Of a stretch of DNA of 64,000 bases, positions 16,329 to 25,174 are shown piece by piece. Under the pieces are notes generated by a model. The model was not told the DNA's origin, did no database searches, and saw nothing but the letters and a program-made list of their open reading frames with translations. Source of the DNA: Streptomyces toyocaensis (GTDB lineage Bacteria > Actinomycetota > Actinomycetes > Streptomycetales > Streptomycetaceae); assembly GCF_000725125.1 (NCBI RefSeq), contig NZ_JFCB01000032.1, positions 17,704 through 81,703 on the forward strand, in the 5' to 3' direction. The first letter of the stretch is position 1; each line of letters starts with the position of its first letter. Position numbers and translations under genes: made by a program.

Positions 16329-17525
16329 ATGACCACCTCCGCCCTGCTGCTCGTCTCCGGCCACGTTGAGGGGGTGGTGCGCGTGCTGGCGGTGCCGGAC
16401 GGCACCGAGGCCCACCGTCTGACCGGACGTCACCTCTCCGAGCACGCCGGGTTCCTGGCCCTCCCCCGCGGCAGGGTCGCCTGTGTCGACGACCGCAGGG
16501 GCGAGCTGCTGGTCCTCGACCCGTTCGGCGAGCGGCTCGTCACGGCGGCGGTCCCCGTGGCCGTCCCCGCCGAACACCTCGCCGCGGATCCCTCGGGGCG
16601 CCGGGTGGCCGTCACGACCGGGCTCGGGAAGAACTCCGGGCCCTGGTCGGACCTGGTCACGGTGGTGGACCTCGCCACGGGCGACGCGGCCCGGGTCCGC
16701 ACCCGCACGGGCGAGCCGGGGGTGACACTGCCGGGCCGCGAGGACCCGCTGGTCGTCCTGCGGCACCGCGAGCCCGGCGCGCTCGCCGTCCACCGCTTCG
16801 GTGACCTGCTCGGGGCCCCGCCCGGCTGCCCGCCGGTCACCCCCCGCGCCGAACTTCCGCTGCCGGCCGACGGCCACGGGGACGCCCACGACCCGCTGAC
16901 CGGCGCCGTGTTCGCGGCCACGGGCGAGGGCGTGCACCGGGCGCGCGCGCAGGACGGCACGCTGGTACCGGATCCACCGATCCCTTGGGGCGCGCCCGCC
17001 CGGGGCTGGTACCTGCGCCTGGACCCGGTACGGCGGGCCCTGTGGTCGACCCTGCGGGGCGGCCCCGCGGATCCCCTGCGCTGGCCGGAGTGGACCAACC
17101 GGGCGTGGCGTCACGACCTGGGATCGGGCCGCACGGAGCTGACCGGACTCGGCCCCGGTCTGGTCTTCCGGCTCGCCCTCGCCCGCGACCACGCGGCCTT
17201 CACCCGTGTCCACCCCGACGGCGACGAACTGATCCTCCTGCACACCGGCGGCGGCCTCCGCCGCTGCCCCCTGCCCCCGATGGACGGCGCGCCACGCCGT
17301 GGCGGCACCCCCTGGGAGGGCGTCCAGCGCCGGGCGGTGGCCGCCTCACCCGGCGCCGACTGGGTCGCGGTCACGCGGGGCGGCCACGGCGAGGTCCACG
17401 TCGTCGACGCCCGCACGGGCGAGGAGGCGGCCCTCCTCGGCCTCGGCGCGGGGCTGCACCACGGCGGCCACCTGATGCTGCGCACCCGGTCCGACGGCGC
17501 CGAGGGCGACCCGGTGGGCCGGTGA
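16329..17525 (+). CDS. cytosolic beta-propeller-like protein, probably zinc-regulated
   Basis: 398 residues from ATG 16329, with GGGAGGA at 16317-16323. There is no signal peptide or membrane helix. The sequence is a series of WD40/YVTN-like blades: LLVLDPFGERLVTAAVPV, LVTVVDLATGDAARV and VHVVDARTGEEAALLG. His-rich loops occur at DGHGDAHDP (about residue 180) and GAGLHHGGHL (about 377-387). It diverges from the metal-importer genes across a shared Zur box, so a role in zinc handling or RiPP metabolism is likely. AztD, a propeller zinc chaperone of another importer type, is a precedent for the fold but is periplasmic. The exact function is unknown. Confidence 0.75.
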   Translation: MTTSALLLVSGHVEGVVRVLAVPDGTEAHRLTGRHLSEHAGFLALPRGRVACVDDRRGELLVLDPFGERLVTAAVPVAVPAEHLAADPSGRRVAVTTGLGKNSGPWSDLVTVVDLATGDAARVRTRTGEPGVTLPGREDPLVVLRHREPGALAVHRFGDLLGAPPGCPPVTPRAELPLPADGHGDAHDPLTGAVFAATGEGVHRARAQDGTLVPDPPIPWGAPARGWYLRLDPVRRALWSTLRGGPADPLRWPEWTNRAWRHDLGSGRTELTGLGPGLVFRLALARDHAAFTRVHPDGDELILLHTGGGLRRCPLPPMDGAPRRGGTPWEGVQRRAVAASPGADWVAVTRGGHGEVHVVDARTGEEAALLGLGAGLHHGGHLMLRTRSDGAEGDPVGR

Positions 17526-17551
17526 CGGCCCCGGCGGTCACGCCACCGGCC
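17517..17551. terminator. weak convergent hairpin
   Basis: GGCCGGTG (17517-17524) can pair with CACCGGCC (17544-17551) across a 19-base loop. It spans the facing ends of the propeller gene and the P-type ATPase gene and may terminate both. Confidence 0.35.
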
Positions 17552-20500
17552 GGGCGATGCCGCTGCCCAGCAGGTGACGGGCCTGCCTCGCGGAGTGGCC
17601 GAGGCGCAGGGCGAGGCGGGAAGCGAGATCGTACAGGCGCCGTACGGCGTCGAGGCGTTCCAGGCGCGGGGCGAGGGCCGACAGGGTGATGGCCGCGGCG
17701 ACGCCGAGCCAGGCGACGGGGCCGAGCGGGGCGCAGCCGAAGAAGTGGCTGACGCCCGGCGTCTGCACCAGGGCGGCGAGCACGGCCGCGGAGCCCAGCG
17801 CCGTCACCCACACCAGCGGGCTGTGGCGGCGTCCGGAGAGGGTTTGAGCGAGTTGGGCGCCGACCACTCCGCACAGGGCCATCGTGGTGGAGCGGCGTTC
17901 CGTGCCCGGGGTGAGACGGCCGATCAGGTAGGCCGTGACCGCGCCGAGGCAGGTGGTCACGCCCCGGCGCCGGACGGACCGCAGCAGGGGTGCGCCGAGG
18001 ACGTCGAGGCCCATCGGGCCGGTCGCGGCGTGCGCCGCCGACGACGGGTCGTCGCTCGGCGTCACGGCCACTGCCATGGCGGGGAACATGTCGGTCAGCA
18101 GGTTGACCAGGAGCAACTGACGGGTCGACAGCGGTGAGGAGCCGGCGAGCAGGGTGCCCAGCACGCTGAAGCCGACCTCGCCCGCATTGCCGCCGATGAG
18201 GATGCTCACCGCGTCGGCCACGCTGCGCCACAGCGCCCGCCCCTCACCGACGGCGTCCACCAGTACGGACAGGTCACCGGTGGTGAGCACGATGTCGGCG
18301 GCGTTGCGGGCGGCCGCGGAGCCGCGGGCCTCGATGCCGACGCCCACGTCGGCGGCGCGGATGGCCGCGGCGTCGTTGGCGCCGTCGCCCGCCATCGCCA
18401 CCACCCGGCCGGCCTGCTGCAGCGCCTCGACGACATGGAGTTTCTGTTCGGGTGCGACCCGGGCGACGACTCCGGCGCCGTGCAGCGCGCGGACCCGGTC
18501 GGTGCGGCCCATGGCGACGAGTTCGTCCCCGGTGACCACGTGGGTGTCCTCCGGCCAGCCCAGTTGCAGGGCGATGGCCCGGGCGGTCTCCGGGTGGTCG
18601 CCGGTGAGCATCACGGGCAGGATGCCGGCCCGGCGCAGCTGCACGAGCAGTTCCTGCGAGGTCTCGCGCGGAACGTCCGCCAGGGCGATCAGCCCGGCGA
18701 ACTCCAGGTCGTCGAGACCGGCCTCGAGTTCGGCGTCCGTGTCGGGTCCCCGGCACGGACGCCGGGCGACGGCGAGGACGCGCAGCCCCTGTCCCGCCAG
18801 GGTGTGGGCCGTCCCGGCCGCCTCGTCGGGGAGGTCCCGGCAGGCGGGGAGCACCGTCTCCGGGGCGCCCTTGACGACGAGGAGCGGCCCGGCGTCCGTG
18901 CCGCCCTCCCGGCCGACCGCGGCCGCGTAGCCGCGGCTGGCCTCGAAGGCCAGCTCGCCCTCGGCGGTCCAGGAGTCGTCCGGCACTGCGGCGTCGAGCA
19001 CCGCCTCGTCGGTGGCGTGCGCGATCCGGCGGCCCTCGGCGGTCTCCTCCTGCGGACAGGCGCGCGCGGCCAGCCGCACGACCCGTACGGCGTCGGGGGC
19101 GCCCGGGGAGAGGACGGTGCCGTCGGCGGTGGCCACCCGGACCAGGCGCAGCCGGTTCTCGGTCAGGGTGCCGGTCTTGTCGAAGCAGACGGTGTCGACC
19201 CGGCCGAGCGCCTCCAGGGTGCGCGGGGTGCGGACCAGCACGCCGCGCCGGGACAGCCGGCGGGCGGCCGCCATCTGGGCGACGGTCGCGACCAGCGGCA
19301 GGCCCTCCGGGACGGCGGCGACGGCCACGGCGACACCGCCGCTGACGGCCCGTCGTACCGGGCTGCCGCGCAGCAGGGACAGGCCGGTCACCAGAGCACC
19401 GCCGGTGAGGGTGACGGGCAGGGCCTTGCGGGTCAGTTCCTGCAGCCGTGCCTGGACGCCGGCGGGCGGCGGGGTGCGGGCGGCCAGGGCGACGGCGCGG
19501 CCGGCCTCGGTGCGGTCGCCGGTGTCCACCACGAGCGCCTCGGCCCGGCCGGCCACGACCGTGGTGCCCTCGAAGACCATGCAGGTCCGCCGGGCGACCG
19601 GCGCGCCCGGGGTCGGGTCCAGGGCCTTGGTCACGGGCAGCGACTCGCCGGTGAGCGACGACTCGTCGACCTCCAGGCCGTCCGCCTCCAGCAGACGCGC
19701 GTCCGCCGGTACGACGTCCCCGGCGCCCAGGCCGATCCGGTCCCCCGGCCGCAGCCGGGCGGCGTCGACGGTCACCATGCGGTCCCGGGCGACCTGACGG
19801 CGCGCCTTGGGCTGCTGGCGGGCGGCGAGCCGGGAGAGTGCCCGCTCGGCGCGCAGCCGCTGGAGGCCGCCCGCCACCGCGTTGATGTCCATGGCGCCGA
19901 CGACGAGCAGCGCGTCCACGAGCGAGCCGAGCAGCGCCGAGGCGACCGCCCCGGTGGCCAGGACCGGGGTGAGCGGGTCGTCGAGTTCACGGCGCACGGC
20001 GCCGGCCGCCTGCCAGGTCCAGCGCGCGGGGGCGAGCGCGCGCACACCGGCGAGGCGGGCCGCCCGCTGCCGGGTCCGGACGGTGAGCGGGGCCGGTCCC
20101 TCCGGCGCCGCCTCGGTGCGGGTGGCGCGCAGCACTTCGCGCGCCTGGTGCGCCTCCAGGGCGTGCCAGGGCACGTGCAGCCGGGGTTCGGGCGGCGTGG
20201 CGCGCGCCACGCGTACGGCCTCGGTCCAGCCGGTGAGCAGGGCGGCCGCGGCGGCGACGTTCACCGGGGCGTGCCGGGTGAGACGCTGCCACAGACGGCC
20301 GCCCGGGGTGCCACCGCGCGCCACCATGAGTCCCGACAGGGCGGCGCCCGCCCGGGCCAGCGTCTGGGAACGACGGCCGACCTGGCGGGCCGCCGGGATC
20401 GCCGTGAGCAGCCGCCAGACGTCCCCGAGTCCGCCCGGGGCGAGGGCGTCGACGCCCCAGACGACCGCCGAACGCGCGTCGGTGAGGGCGATCGCCACGT

Positions 20501-21869
20501 CGCCGGCGGGCAGCCCGTCCGCCACGTCGTCGTCCCCGTGCGCGGCCACGCGGGCGACGCTCACCACGATGTGCCCGTCGTTCTGCAGCGCCCGTACGAC
20601 GTCGCCGAACGGCAGGCCGGCGGGAGCGACCTCGTCGGCGAGCCGCGTGATGTCCTTGAGGTCGGAGCCGCCGGTGACGACGACGTGCAGGCCCGCCCGG
20701 CGGGCCGCGTCGAGGACGGCCTCGGCGCAGGGGTCGACGGGGTCGTCGAACACCCGGGGAGCGCCGTCGGCGGGCGGCGCGTGGCCGCGCAGGGCGTCGG
20801 CGTGCAGGACGAGGGAGTCGGCGATCTCCAGTTGCCACAGGCGTTCGCCGCTGCGCACGAGGATGCCGGACCGGGCGAGATGGGTGCCGAGGAGCGCGTC
20901 GAAGGCGGCGGGTCCGTAACGCGCGGCCTTGGGGGACCCGGCCAGGACCGCTTCTGCCGCCTCCGCGGCGTCGTGCGTGACGAGCAGGGTGGCGGCGGCT
21001 CCCGCCACGCTGCCGGTGCCGGCGTGGGCGGCGTACGCCTGGGCGGGCGTCACCCGCAGGGGCGGGCGGACGCCGACGGGCCGGGGAATGCTGGTGCGTT
21101 CCTCGAGGCAGACGTCGTCGTGCAGGGCCTCGAAGGCCGCGGCCCTGGCCGCCGCCTCGGTCAGCTGGCCGGTGCGCACCAGCCCGTCGAGCACCAGGGC
21201 CACCGGGGACTGTCCGGCACCGTGCGCGGCGGCGTTGGCGGCGGCGAGGAGGAGTTCCATGCCGCTGCGGCCGAACCGACGCCGCAGCAGGGCGCGGAAG
21301 CGGGGGTTCTCCCGCAGCAGGGTCACGCCGGCCGTGACCGCCTTGGGACTGCGGGGCAGGCGCAGCGACCGGCCCGCCAGGGCACCGGCCGCGCCGGTGG
21401 CGTCCAGCAGCAGCGCGGCGGCGGCGGTCCGCACCTCGCGGGGGTCGCCGGGGTGCGCCGTCCCGTTCGCCTCCCCGGGGCCCGCGTCCTCGGTCAGTCC
21501 CAGGCGGGCGGCGAGCGCGACGGCGTGCTCGGTCACGCGGTCGCCCGCCGCGTCCGTCACGGCGGTCACCACGAGGCGGGACAGGCCCTCGTCCCAGTAC
21601 GCGGTCAGCACGTCCGGGTGGTCGAGCAGTTCCGCCGCGACCCTGCGGGCGAGCGGGGCGACGTCGCCGTCCGGGTGCCGCAGGGCCAGGTGGACGCGGT
21701 GTCCGGCCCGCCAGTGCCGCCCGCCGCCGAGGGCGTTGCGGGCCACGTGGCCGAGGCGGCGCGTCGTGTCGTGGACGGACGTCATGCCCTGCGCGGTGCC
21801 ACGGGCGGCGCCGGCGGCGGCTCCCGCGACGGCACCGGCGAGAGGGGCGACGTCGAAGCGTGTGAGCAT
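17538..21869 (-). CDS. giant CtpI-like P-type cation ATPase
   Basis: 1443 residues, far longer than a standard 700-900 residue P-type pump and like mycobacterial CtpI. The C-terminal two thirds hold a full pump: TGES (about 740), the phosphorylation site DKTGTLT (about 895), KGAPE, and the hinge GDGANDA (about 1160), then membrane segments. The N-terminal part has a weak HMA-like stretch and a degenerate second HAD-like region near 396 (HVVVTGGSDLKDITRLADEV) without the catalytic Asp motif. ATG 21869 follows the small membrane protein by 22 bases. The transported ion is unknown; CPx metal motifs are not evident, which argues against a simple zinc exporter. Confidence 0.9.
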   Translation of the reverse strand: MLTRFDVAPLAGAVAGAAAGAARGTAQGMTSVHDTTRRLGHVARNALGGGRHWRAGHRVHLALRHPDGDVAPLARRVAAELLDHPDVLTAYWDEGLSRLVVTAVTDAAGDRVTEHAVALAARLGLTEDAGPGEANGTAHPGDPREVRTAAAALLLDATGAAGALAGRSLRLPRSPKAVTAGVTLLRENPRFRALLRRRFGRSGMELLLAAANAAAHGAGQSPVALVLDGLVRTGQLTEAAARAAAFEALHDDVCLEERTSIPRPVGVRPPLRVTPAQAYAAHAGTGSVAGAAATLLVTHDAAEAAEAVLAGSPKAARYGPAAFDALLGTHLARSGILVRSGERLWQLEIADSLVLHADALRGHAPPADGAPRVFDDPVDPCAEAVLDAARRAGLHVVVTGGSDLKDITRLADEVAPAGLPFGDVVRALQNDGHIVVSVARVAAHGDDDVADGLPAGDVAIALTDARSAVVWGVDALAPGGLGDVWRLLTAIPAARQVGRRSQTLARAGAALSGLMVARGGTPGGRLWQRLTRHAPVNVAAAAALLTGWTEAVRVARATPPEPRLHVPWHALEAHQAREVLRATRTEAAPEGPAPLTVRTRQRAARLAGVRALAPARWTWQAAGAVRRELDDPLTPVLATGAVASALLGSLVDALLVVGAMDINAVAGGLQRLRAERALSRLAARQQPKARRQVARDRMVTVDAARLRPGDRIGLGAGDVVPADARLLEADGLEVDESSLTGESLPVTKALDPTPGAPVARRTCMVFEGTTVVAGRAEALVVDTGDRTEAGRAVALAARTPPPAGVQARLQELTRKALPVTLTGGALVTGLSLLRGSPVRRAVSGGVAVAVAAVPEGLPLVATVAQMAAARRLSRRGVLVRTPRTLEALGRVDTVCFDKTGTLTENRLRLVRVATADGTVLSPGAPDAVRVVRLAARACPQEETAEGRRIAHATDEAVLDAAVPDDSWTAEGELAFEASRGYAAAVGREGGTDAGPLLVVKGAPETVLPACRDLPDEAAGTAHTLAGQGLRVLAVARRPCRGPDTDAELEAGLDDLEFAGLIALADVPRETSQELLVQLRRAGILPVMLTGDHPETARAIALQLGWPEDTHVVTGDELVAMGRTDRVRALHGAGVVARVAPEQKLHVVEALQQAGRVVAMAGDGANDAAAIRAADVGVGIEARGSAAARNAADIVLTTGDLSVLVDAVGEGRALWRSVADAVSILIGGNAGEVGFSVLGTLLAGSSPLSTRQLLLVNLLTDMFPAMAVAVTPSDDPSSAAHAATGPMGLDVLGAPLLRSVRRRGVTTCLGAVTAYLIGRLTPGTERRSTTMALCGVVGAQLAQTLSGRRHSPLVWVTALGSAAVLAALVQTPGVSHFFGCAPLGPVAWLGVAAAITLSALAPRLERLDAVRRLYDLASRLALRLGHSARQARHLLGSGIARPVA

Positions 21870-21891
21870 CCGGTGATCCCGTGGTCCCGGC

Positions 21892-22455
21892 TCAGCGGGC
21901 GGGCCGGTCGTGGCGCGACTGCGCGGGGGCGGCGGGCGAGCCATGGTGCGAGGTGGCCTCGGCCACGTGCTTGAGGCCCTCGGCGGTGGCGGTGTCGCCC
22001 ACCTTCGCGGGCTGTTCGTGCACGGCGCGTTCCTCCCGGCCGTCGCGGTGGCGGGAGGGGGCGAGCCGGTCGCCGGGACCCGCGGGCGCGGCGGCGACGT
22101 CGCGGCCGCCGGGCGTGCGGGTGGCCTCGGGCGTGTCCGGCCGGTCGTCCGCGCCGTCCTGCGACGGCGTCCGCGGCCCGCCGTCCGGCCGGTCCGTGGG
22201 GCGCGGACGGGTGAGCCAGGCGACGGCCGCGCCGGTCAGCGCCACCGGCCACTCGACGACACCGGCCACCCCGAGCACCCCCGCTCCGGCGTAGACGGCC
22301 ATCCGGCGCCCGCGCGGGGACACCGCGCCGATCGCGTCCAGGGTGCCGCCGGCCACCCTGCCCACCTGCTCCGCGCCGGGCAGGTGCCGCAGTCCCGAGG
22401 CGACCGCCCGCAGGGGCTGCGGAAGATCCGACGTACGAGACGTGTCCTGGTCCAT
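21892..22455 (-). CDS. small membrane protein upstream of the P-type ATPase
   Basis: 187 residues. ATG 22455 has GGAGG a few bases ahead. A hydrophobic hairpin at about residues 50-82 (MAVYAGAGVLGVAGVVEWPV and LTGAAVAWL) is followed by a charged, Pro/Asp-rich tail of about 100 residues. Such a small membrane protein beside CtpI-like pumps recurs in actinomycetes, so it is probably a partner in the same operon. I recognise no named family and assign no enzymatic role. Confidence 0.75.
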   Translation of the reverse strand: MDQDTSRTSDLPQPLRAVASGLRHLPGAEQVGRVAGGTLDAIGAVSPRGRRMAVYAGAGVLGVAGVVEWPVALTGAAVAWLTRPRPTDRPDGGPRTPSQDGADDRPDTPEATRTPGGRDVAAAPAGPGDRLAPSRHRDGREERAVHEQPAKVGDTATAEGLKHVAEATSHHGSPAAPAQSRHDRPAR

Positions 22456-22732
22456 GCCGACCTCCACGAGCGGGACCCTCAGGGGGCACCCATTGGTTTC
22501 CCTGCCTTTGCCCCATATTCGGTCGATACCGTCCGGAGCGCTTTTCCAGTACGCCCGAGCCGGTTCCCCCCGGGGTTCGGCGGCACGGCCGCCGAACCAC
22601 CCGTGCCCTCGCACCGCGTCCGTGTCGGAACGGGCACGCCGGGTACTAGGTGCAGGCACACAGGGGCCGTCCCGGACGGGAGCGGCGGACACAGCGGCCG
22701 TACGGACCGTCCGGCCGCCGAAGGGAGTGGTC

Positions 22733-23428
22733 ATGACGGAGAACGGCGAGGACGCCACGCTCGTGCGGCGCCCGGCACCCCCGGACCTCCGTCTGGCCTC
22801 GGACGCCCTGGCCGGGGCGTCACCGCCGGCGGTGGGACGCGAGGCGGGGCCCCAGGCGGAGGACGCCGAACCCGACCTCCCCCGCGACCGCAATCAGGCC
22901 ATCCTGGAGGCCGCCAAGCAGGTCGGCGCGGTGCTGAAGCGGGGCGGGCACCCCTTCGCACTGGCCGGCAGCGTCGCCGTGCGGGCCCACGGCGGAAGCG
23001 GCAACCTCCAGCACGACGTCGACTTCTGCGTCCGCCCCGAGGACGCCGAGGCCGTGGCCGCCACGCTGGCGGAGGCCGGGATGACCGTCTACACCCCGCC
23101 GGAGGACTGGCTGATCAAGGCCACGTGCTTCGGCCAGGACGTGGACATCATCTTCGAGCTGGCGCACCGGCCGGTCTCCTCCGGGATGCTCGACCGGGCG
23201 GAGGAACTGCCGGTGGAGTCGGTGCGCATGCCCGTGCTGGCACCCACCGATCTGCTCACCGCCCTGCTGGCCGCGTTCTCCGAGCACCATTGCGACTTCG
23301 GGGCGGTCCTGCCCATCGCCCGCGCTCTGCGCGAGAAGGTCGACTGGGACCGCGTGCGGCGCGACTGCGGGGACGAGCCCATGCCCGCCGCCTTCCTCTT
23401 CCTCCTGGAACGCCTGAACGTCATCTGA
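22733..23428 (+). CDS. nucleotidyltransferase-fold protein
   Basis: 231 residues from ATG 22733, with AAGGGAG at 22721-22727. After a disordered N-terminus (about 1-55) comes FALAGSVAVRAHGGSGNLQHDVDFCV: the GS...D-x-D pattern of the MNT/AbiEii polymerase-beta fold (acidic pair near residues 100-105). DVDIIFEL supplies a third acidic residue. It may transfer a nucleotide to a protein or small molecule, or be an antitoxin-like protein. It leads a three-gene run (BON-like protein, phosphoesterase) divergent from the P-type ATPase operon. Confidence 0.75.
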   Translation: MTENGEDATLVRRPAPPDLRLASDALAGASPPAVGREAGPQAEDAEPDLPRDRNQAILEAAKQVGAVLKRGGHPFALAGSVAVRAHGGSGNLQHDVDFCVRPEDAEAVAATLAEAGMTVYTPPEDWLIKATCFGQDVDIIFELAHRPVSSGMLDRAEELPVESVRMPVLAPTDLLTALLAAFSEHHCDFGAVLPIARALREKVDWDRVRRDCGDEPMPAAFLFLLERLNVI

Positions 23429-23449
23429 ACGTCCGCGGAAGGAACGCTC

Positions 23450-23737
23450 ATGAGCACCCACGACGCCGGACCCGCGGCGGGTACATCCGCCGCGCGGAGC
23501 CCGGAGTACCGCGTCGCCCACCTCCAGGACCGGCTCGCCTCCGGCCACCTCGGCGAACTCGGCGTGCGGACCGAGGTCCGCGGCGAGACCGTGCTGGTCC
23601 ACGGGACGGTTCCCTCGGCCCGCTGCCGCGAGGACGTGCTGAGCACGGTGCGCGAGGAGCTCGCGGGGCTCGAGGTGCACTGCGACATCGTGGTCAGCGA
23701 ACCCTCGTCCCCCGACCACGCGGAGGAGCTGTCATGA
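23450..23737 (+). CDS. BON-like small protein
   Basis: 95 residues. The core reads YRVAHLQDRLASGHLGELGV, then VHGTVPSARCREDVLSTVREE, like a BON domain (alpha-beta with a conserved Gly in a V-x-G-x-V strand). It lacks a signal peptide. It starts 21 bases after the nucleotidyltransferase gene and its stop overlaps the phosphoesterase start (ATGA, 23734-23737). Function unknown; family similarity is moderate. Confidence 0.65.
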   Translation: MSTHDAGPAAGTSAARSPEYRVAHLQDRLASGHLGELGVRTEVRGETVLVHGTVPSARCREDVLSTVREELAGLEVHCDIVVSEPSSPDHAEELS

Positions 23738-24495
23738 TCCGGATCGCCGCCGTCGGGGACATCCACCTGAGTCCCGAGACCCGGGGCGTGCTCCGTCCCG
23801 CGTTCGACACCCTGCCCGCGTGCGCCGACCTCCTGCTGCTGGCCGGGGACCTCACCCGGCACGGCACGCCCGAGGAGGCCCGGGTGGTGGCCGACGAAAT
23901 CCGGGGCCTCGGTGTCCCCGTGGTCGCCGTACTCGGCAACCACGACCACCACGACGACCGGCAGGACGAGGTCACGGCCGTCCTGCGGGAGGCCGGAGCC
24001 GAGGTCCTGGAAGGGGAGTCCACGGTCGTGCGGGTGGGGGACGCGCGGGTCGGGGTGGCGGGCACCAAGGGCTTCGGCGGGGGGTTCGTCGGGGCCAGTG
24101 CCGGGGAGTTCGGCGAGCCGGTGATGAAGGAGTTCGTCCGCGTCTCCCGCCGGTGCGCCGACGGTCTGCGGGCCTCGCTGGAGAAGCTCGCCCAGGAGGA
24201 CTGCGACGTCCGGATCGCCCTCACCCACTACTCCCCCGTGCCGGAGACCCTGGCCGGGGAGCCGCTGGAGATCTATCCGTTCCTGGGCAGCTATCTGCTG
24301 GCCGAGGCGATCGACACGGCCGGCGCGGACCTCGCCGTGCACGGGCACGCGCACGCCGGCACCGAGCACGGCATGACCACGGGCGGGGTCAAGGTGCGCA
24401 ATGTCGCCCAGCCGGTCATCGGCCGCGCGTTCCACGTCTACCACCTGCCGGTCCCCGAGCGCGTCGGCGCCGCCACGGAGGCGACGACCACCTGA
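23734..24495 (+). CDS. calcineurin-like metallophosphoesterase
   Basis: 253 residues, cytosolic. The dinuclear metal motifs appear in order: GDIH (residues 9-12), LLAGDLTRHG (about 36-45), GNHDHHDD (about 69-76), a His in ALTHYSPV, and GHAHAGTEHG near residue 205. GGAGG-type bases at 23722-23726 precede the ATG. It hydrolyses a phosphoester, perhaps a nucleotide linked to the neighbouring nucleotidyltransferase; that is inference. A strong terminator follows. Confidence 0.88.
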   Translation: MIRIAAVGDIHLSPETRGVLRPAFDTLPACADLLLLAGDLTRHGTPEEARVVADEIRGLGVPVVAVLGNHDHHDDRQDEVTAVLREAGAEVLEGESTVVRVGDARVGVAGTKGFGGGFVGASAGEFGEPVMKEFVRVSRRCADGLRASLEKLAQEDCDVRIALTHYSPVPETLAGEPLEIYPFLGSYLLAEAIDTAGADLAVHGHAHAGTEHGMTTGGVKVRNVAQPVIGRAFHVYHLPVPERVGAATEATTT

Positions 24496-24509
24496 GCCGC
24501 CCCACCCCC

Positions 24510-24537
24510 AGCGCCGCCGGTACGCACCGGCGGCGCT
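24510..24537 (+). terminator. terminator after the phosphoesterase operon
   Basis: A perfect 12-bp stem (24510-24521 with 24526-24537) closes a 4-base loop 15 bases after the stop codon and is followed by CTTGTG. This is a textbook GC-rich Streptomyces terminator. Confidence 0.85.
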
Positions 24538-24626
24538 CTTGTGCCGCCCCGGAGGAGGAGCGCGTTCCGCCTCCCGGGTGAACACCCCGCACCGCAGACC
24601 CGTTTCGTTCATTTCGTCTGCTCGGC

Positions 24627-25010
24627 ATGCGCGCTCCACGCCCCGTGACTCCCCGGACGGCGCCGCCGGGCCGTCTCGGACCATCGTCCGCACTCGCCTC
24701 CTCCCCCCCCCCGACGCACGACGCCGAACTGCGCGCCGGCGCACGGCACCTGGCCCGCCGTCGCTTCCTGACCGTCGCCGGCGGCGGGGACGGGGCGGAG
24801 CACCCGGCCAACGGGGACACCTGCATGCGGGCCGACTCGCACCTGAGGTTCTACGACGGCCGGCGCGGCCACGTGCGCGTCGAACCGGGCCGGGAGAACG
24901 CCCGCGCCGATTTCCGGACCGTCCCGGCCGTGACGACTCCGGGCTCGCCCGTGTCCACGGCCGCCTCCTTCGTCACGGAGGCCGGCTCCCCCGGCCCGGC
25001 ACCCGTCTGA
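24627..25010 (+). pseudogene. alkaline phosphatase D (PhoD-like) remnant, middle deleted
   Basis: An open frame of 127 residues joins the two ends of a protein that is normally about 520-560 residues. The first part, DAELRAGARHLARRRFLTVAG, is the twin-arginine signal region of Streptomyces PhoD. After about ten unrelated residues it jumps to LRFYDGRRGHVRVE, ADFRTVPAVTTPG and TAASFVTEAG, the PhoD C-terminus. The whole catalytic domain is missing, in frame, so no phosphatase is made. Assignment is from memory of the family and fits both ends. Confidence 0.8.
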
Positions 25011-25174
25011 CCCGTCCGGGTGGCCGCCGTCGCACGCCCGTACTGCACATGGCGTCCATGGGTCTCTCCAAAGCGCTAACGCCGGCGTGTCCTGACATCG
25101 TGTCGGGCGCGCCGGGAAAGGACTGAGTCTCCTCGGCAGCAGCTTCGCCGCCCCGAACGAAGGAGACGTACCGA

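Noticed and set aside
17538..21869. P-type ATPase as the zinc efflux partner of the Zur-linked cluster
   Set aside because: No CPx metal-transport motif was seen, no Zur box lies near its start at 21869, and its operon is separate.
18435..21974. 1179-residue plus-strand reading frame
   Set aside because: It is antisense to the P-type ATPase; Gly/Arg/His-rich composition and no motif.
24627..25010. A genuine small exported protein
   Set aside because: Both halves match the ends of PhoD, so deletion of a larger gene explains it better, although expression of the fusion cannot be ruled out.
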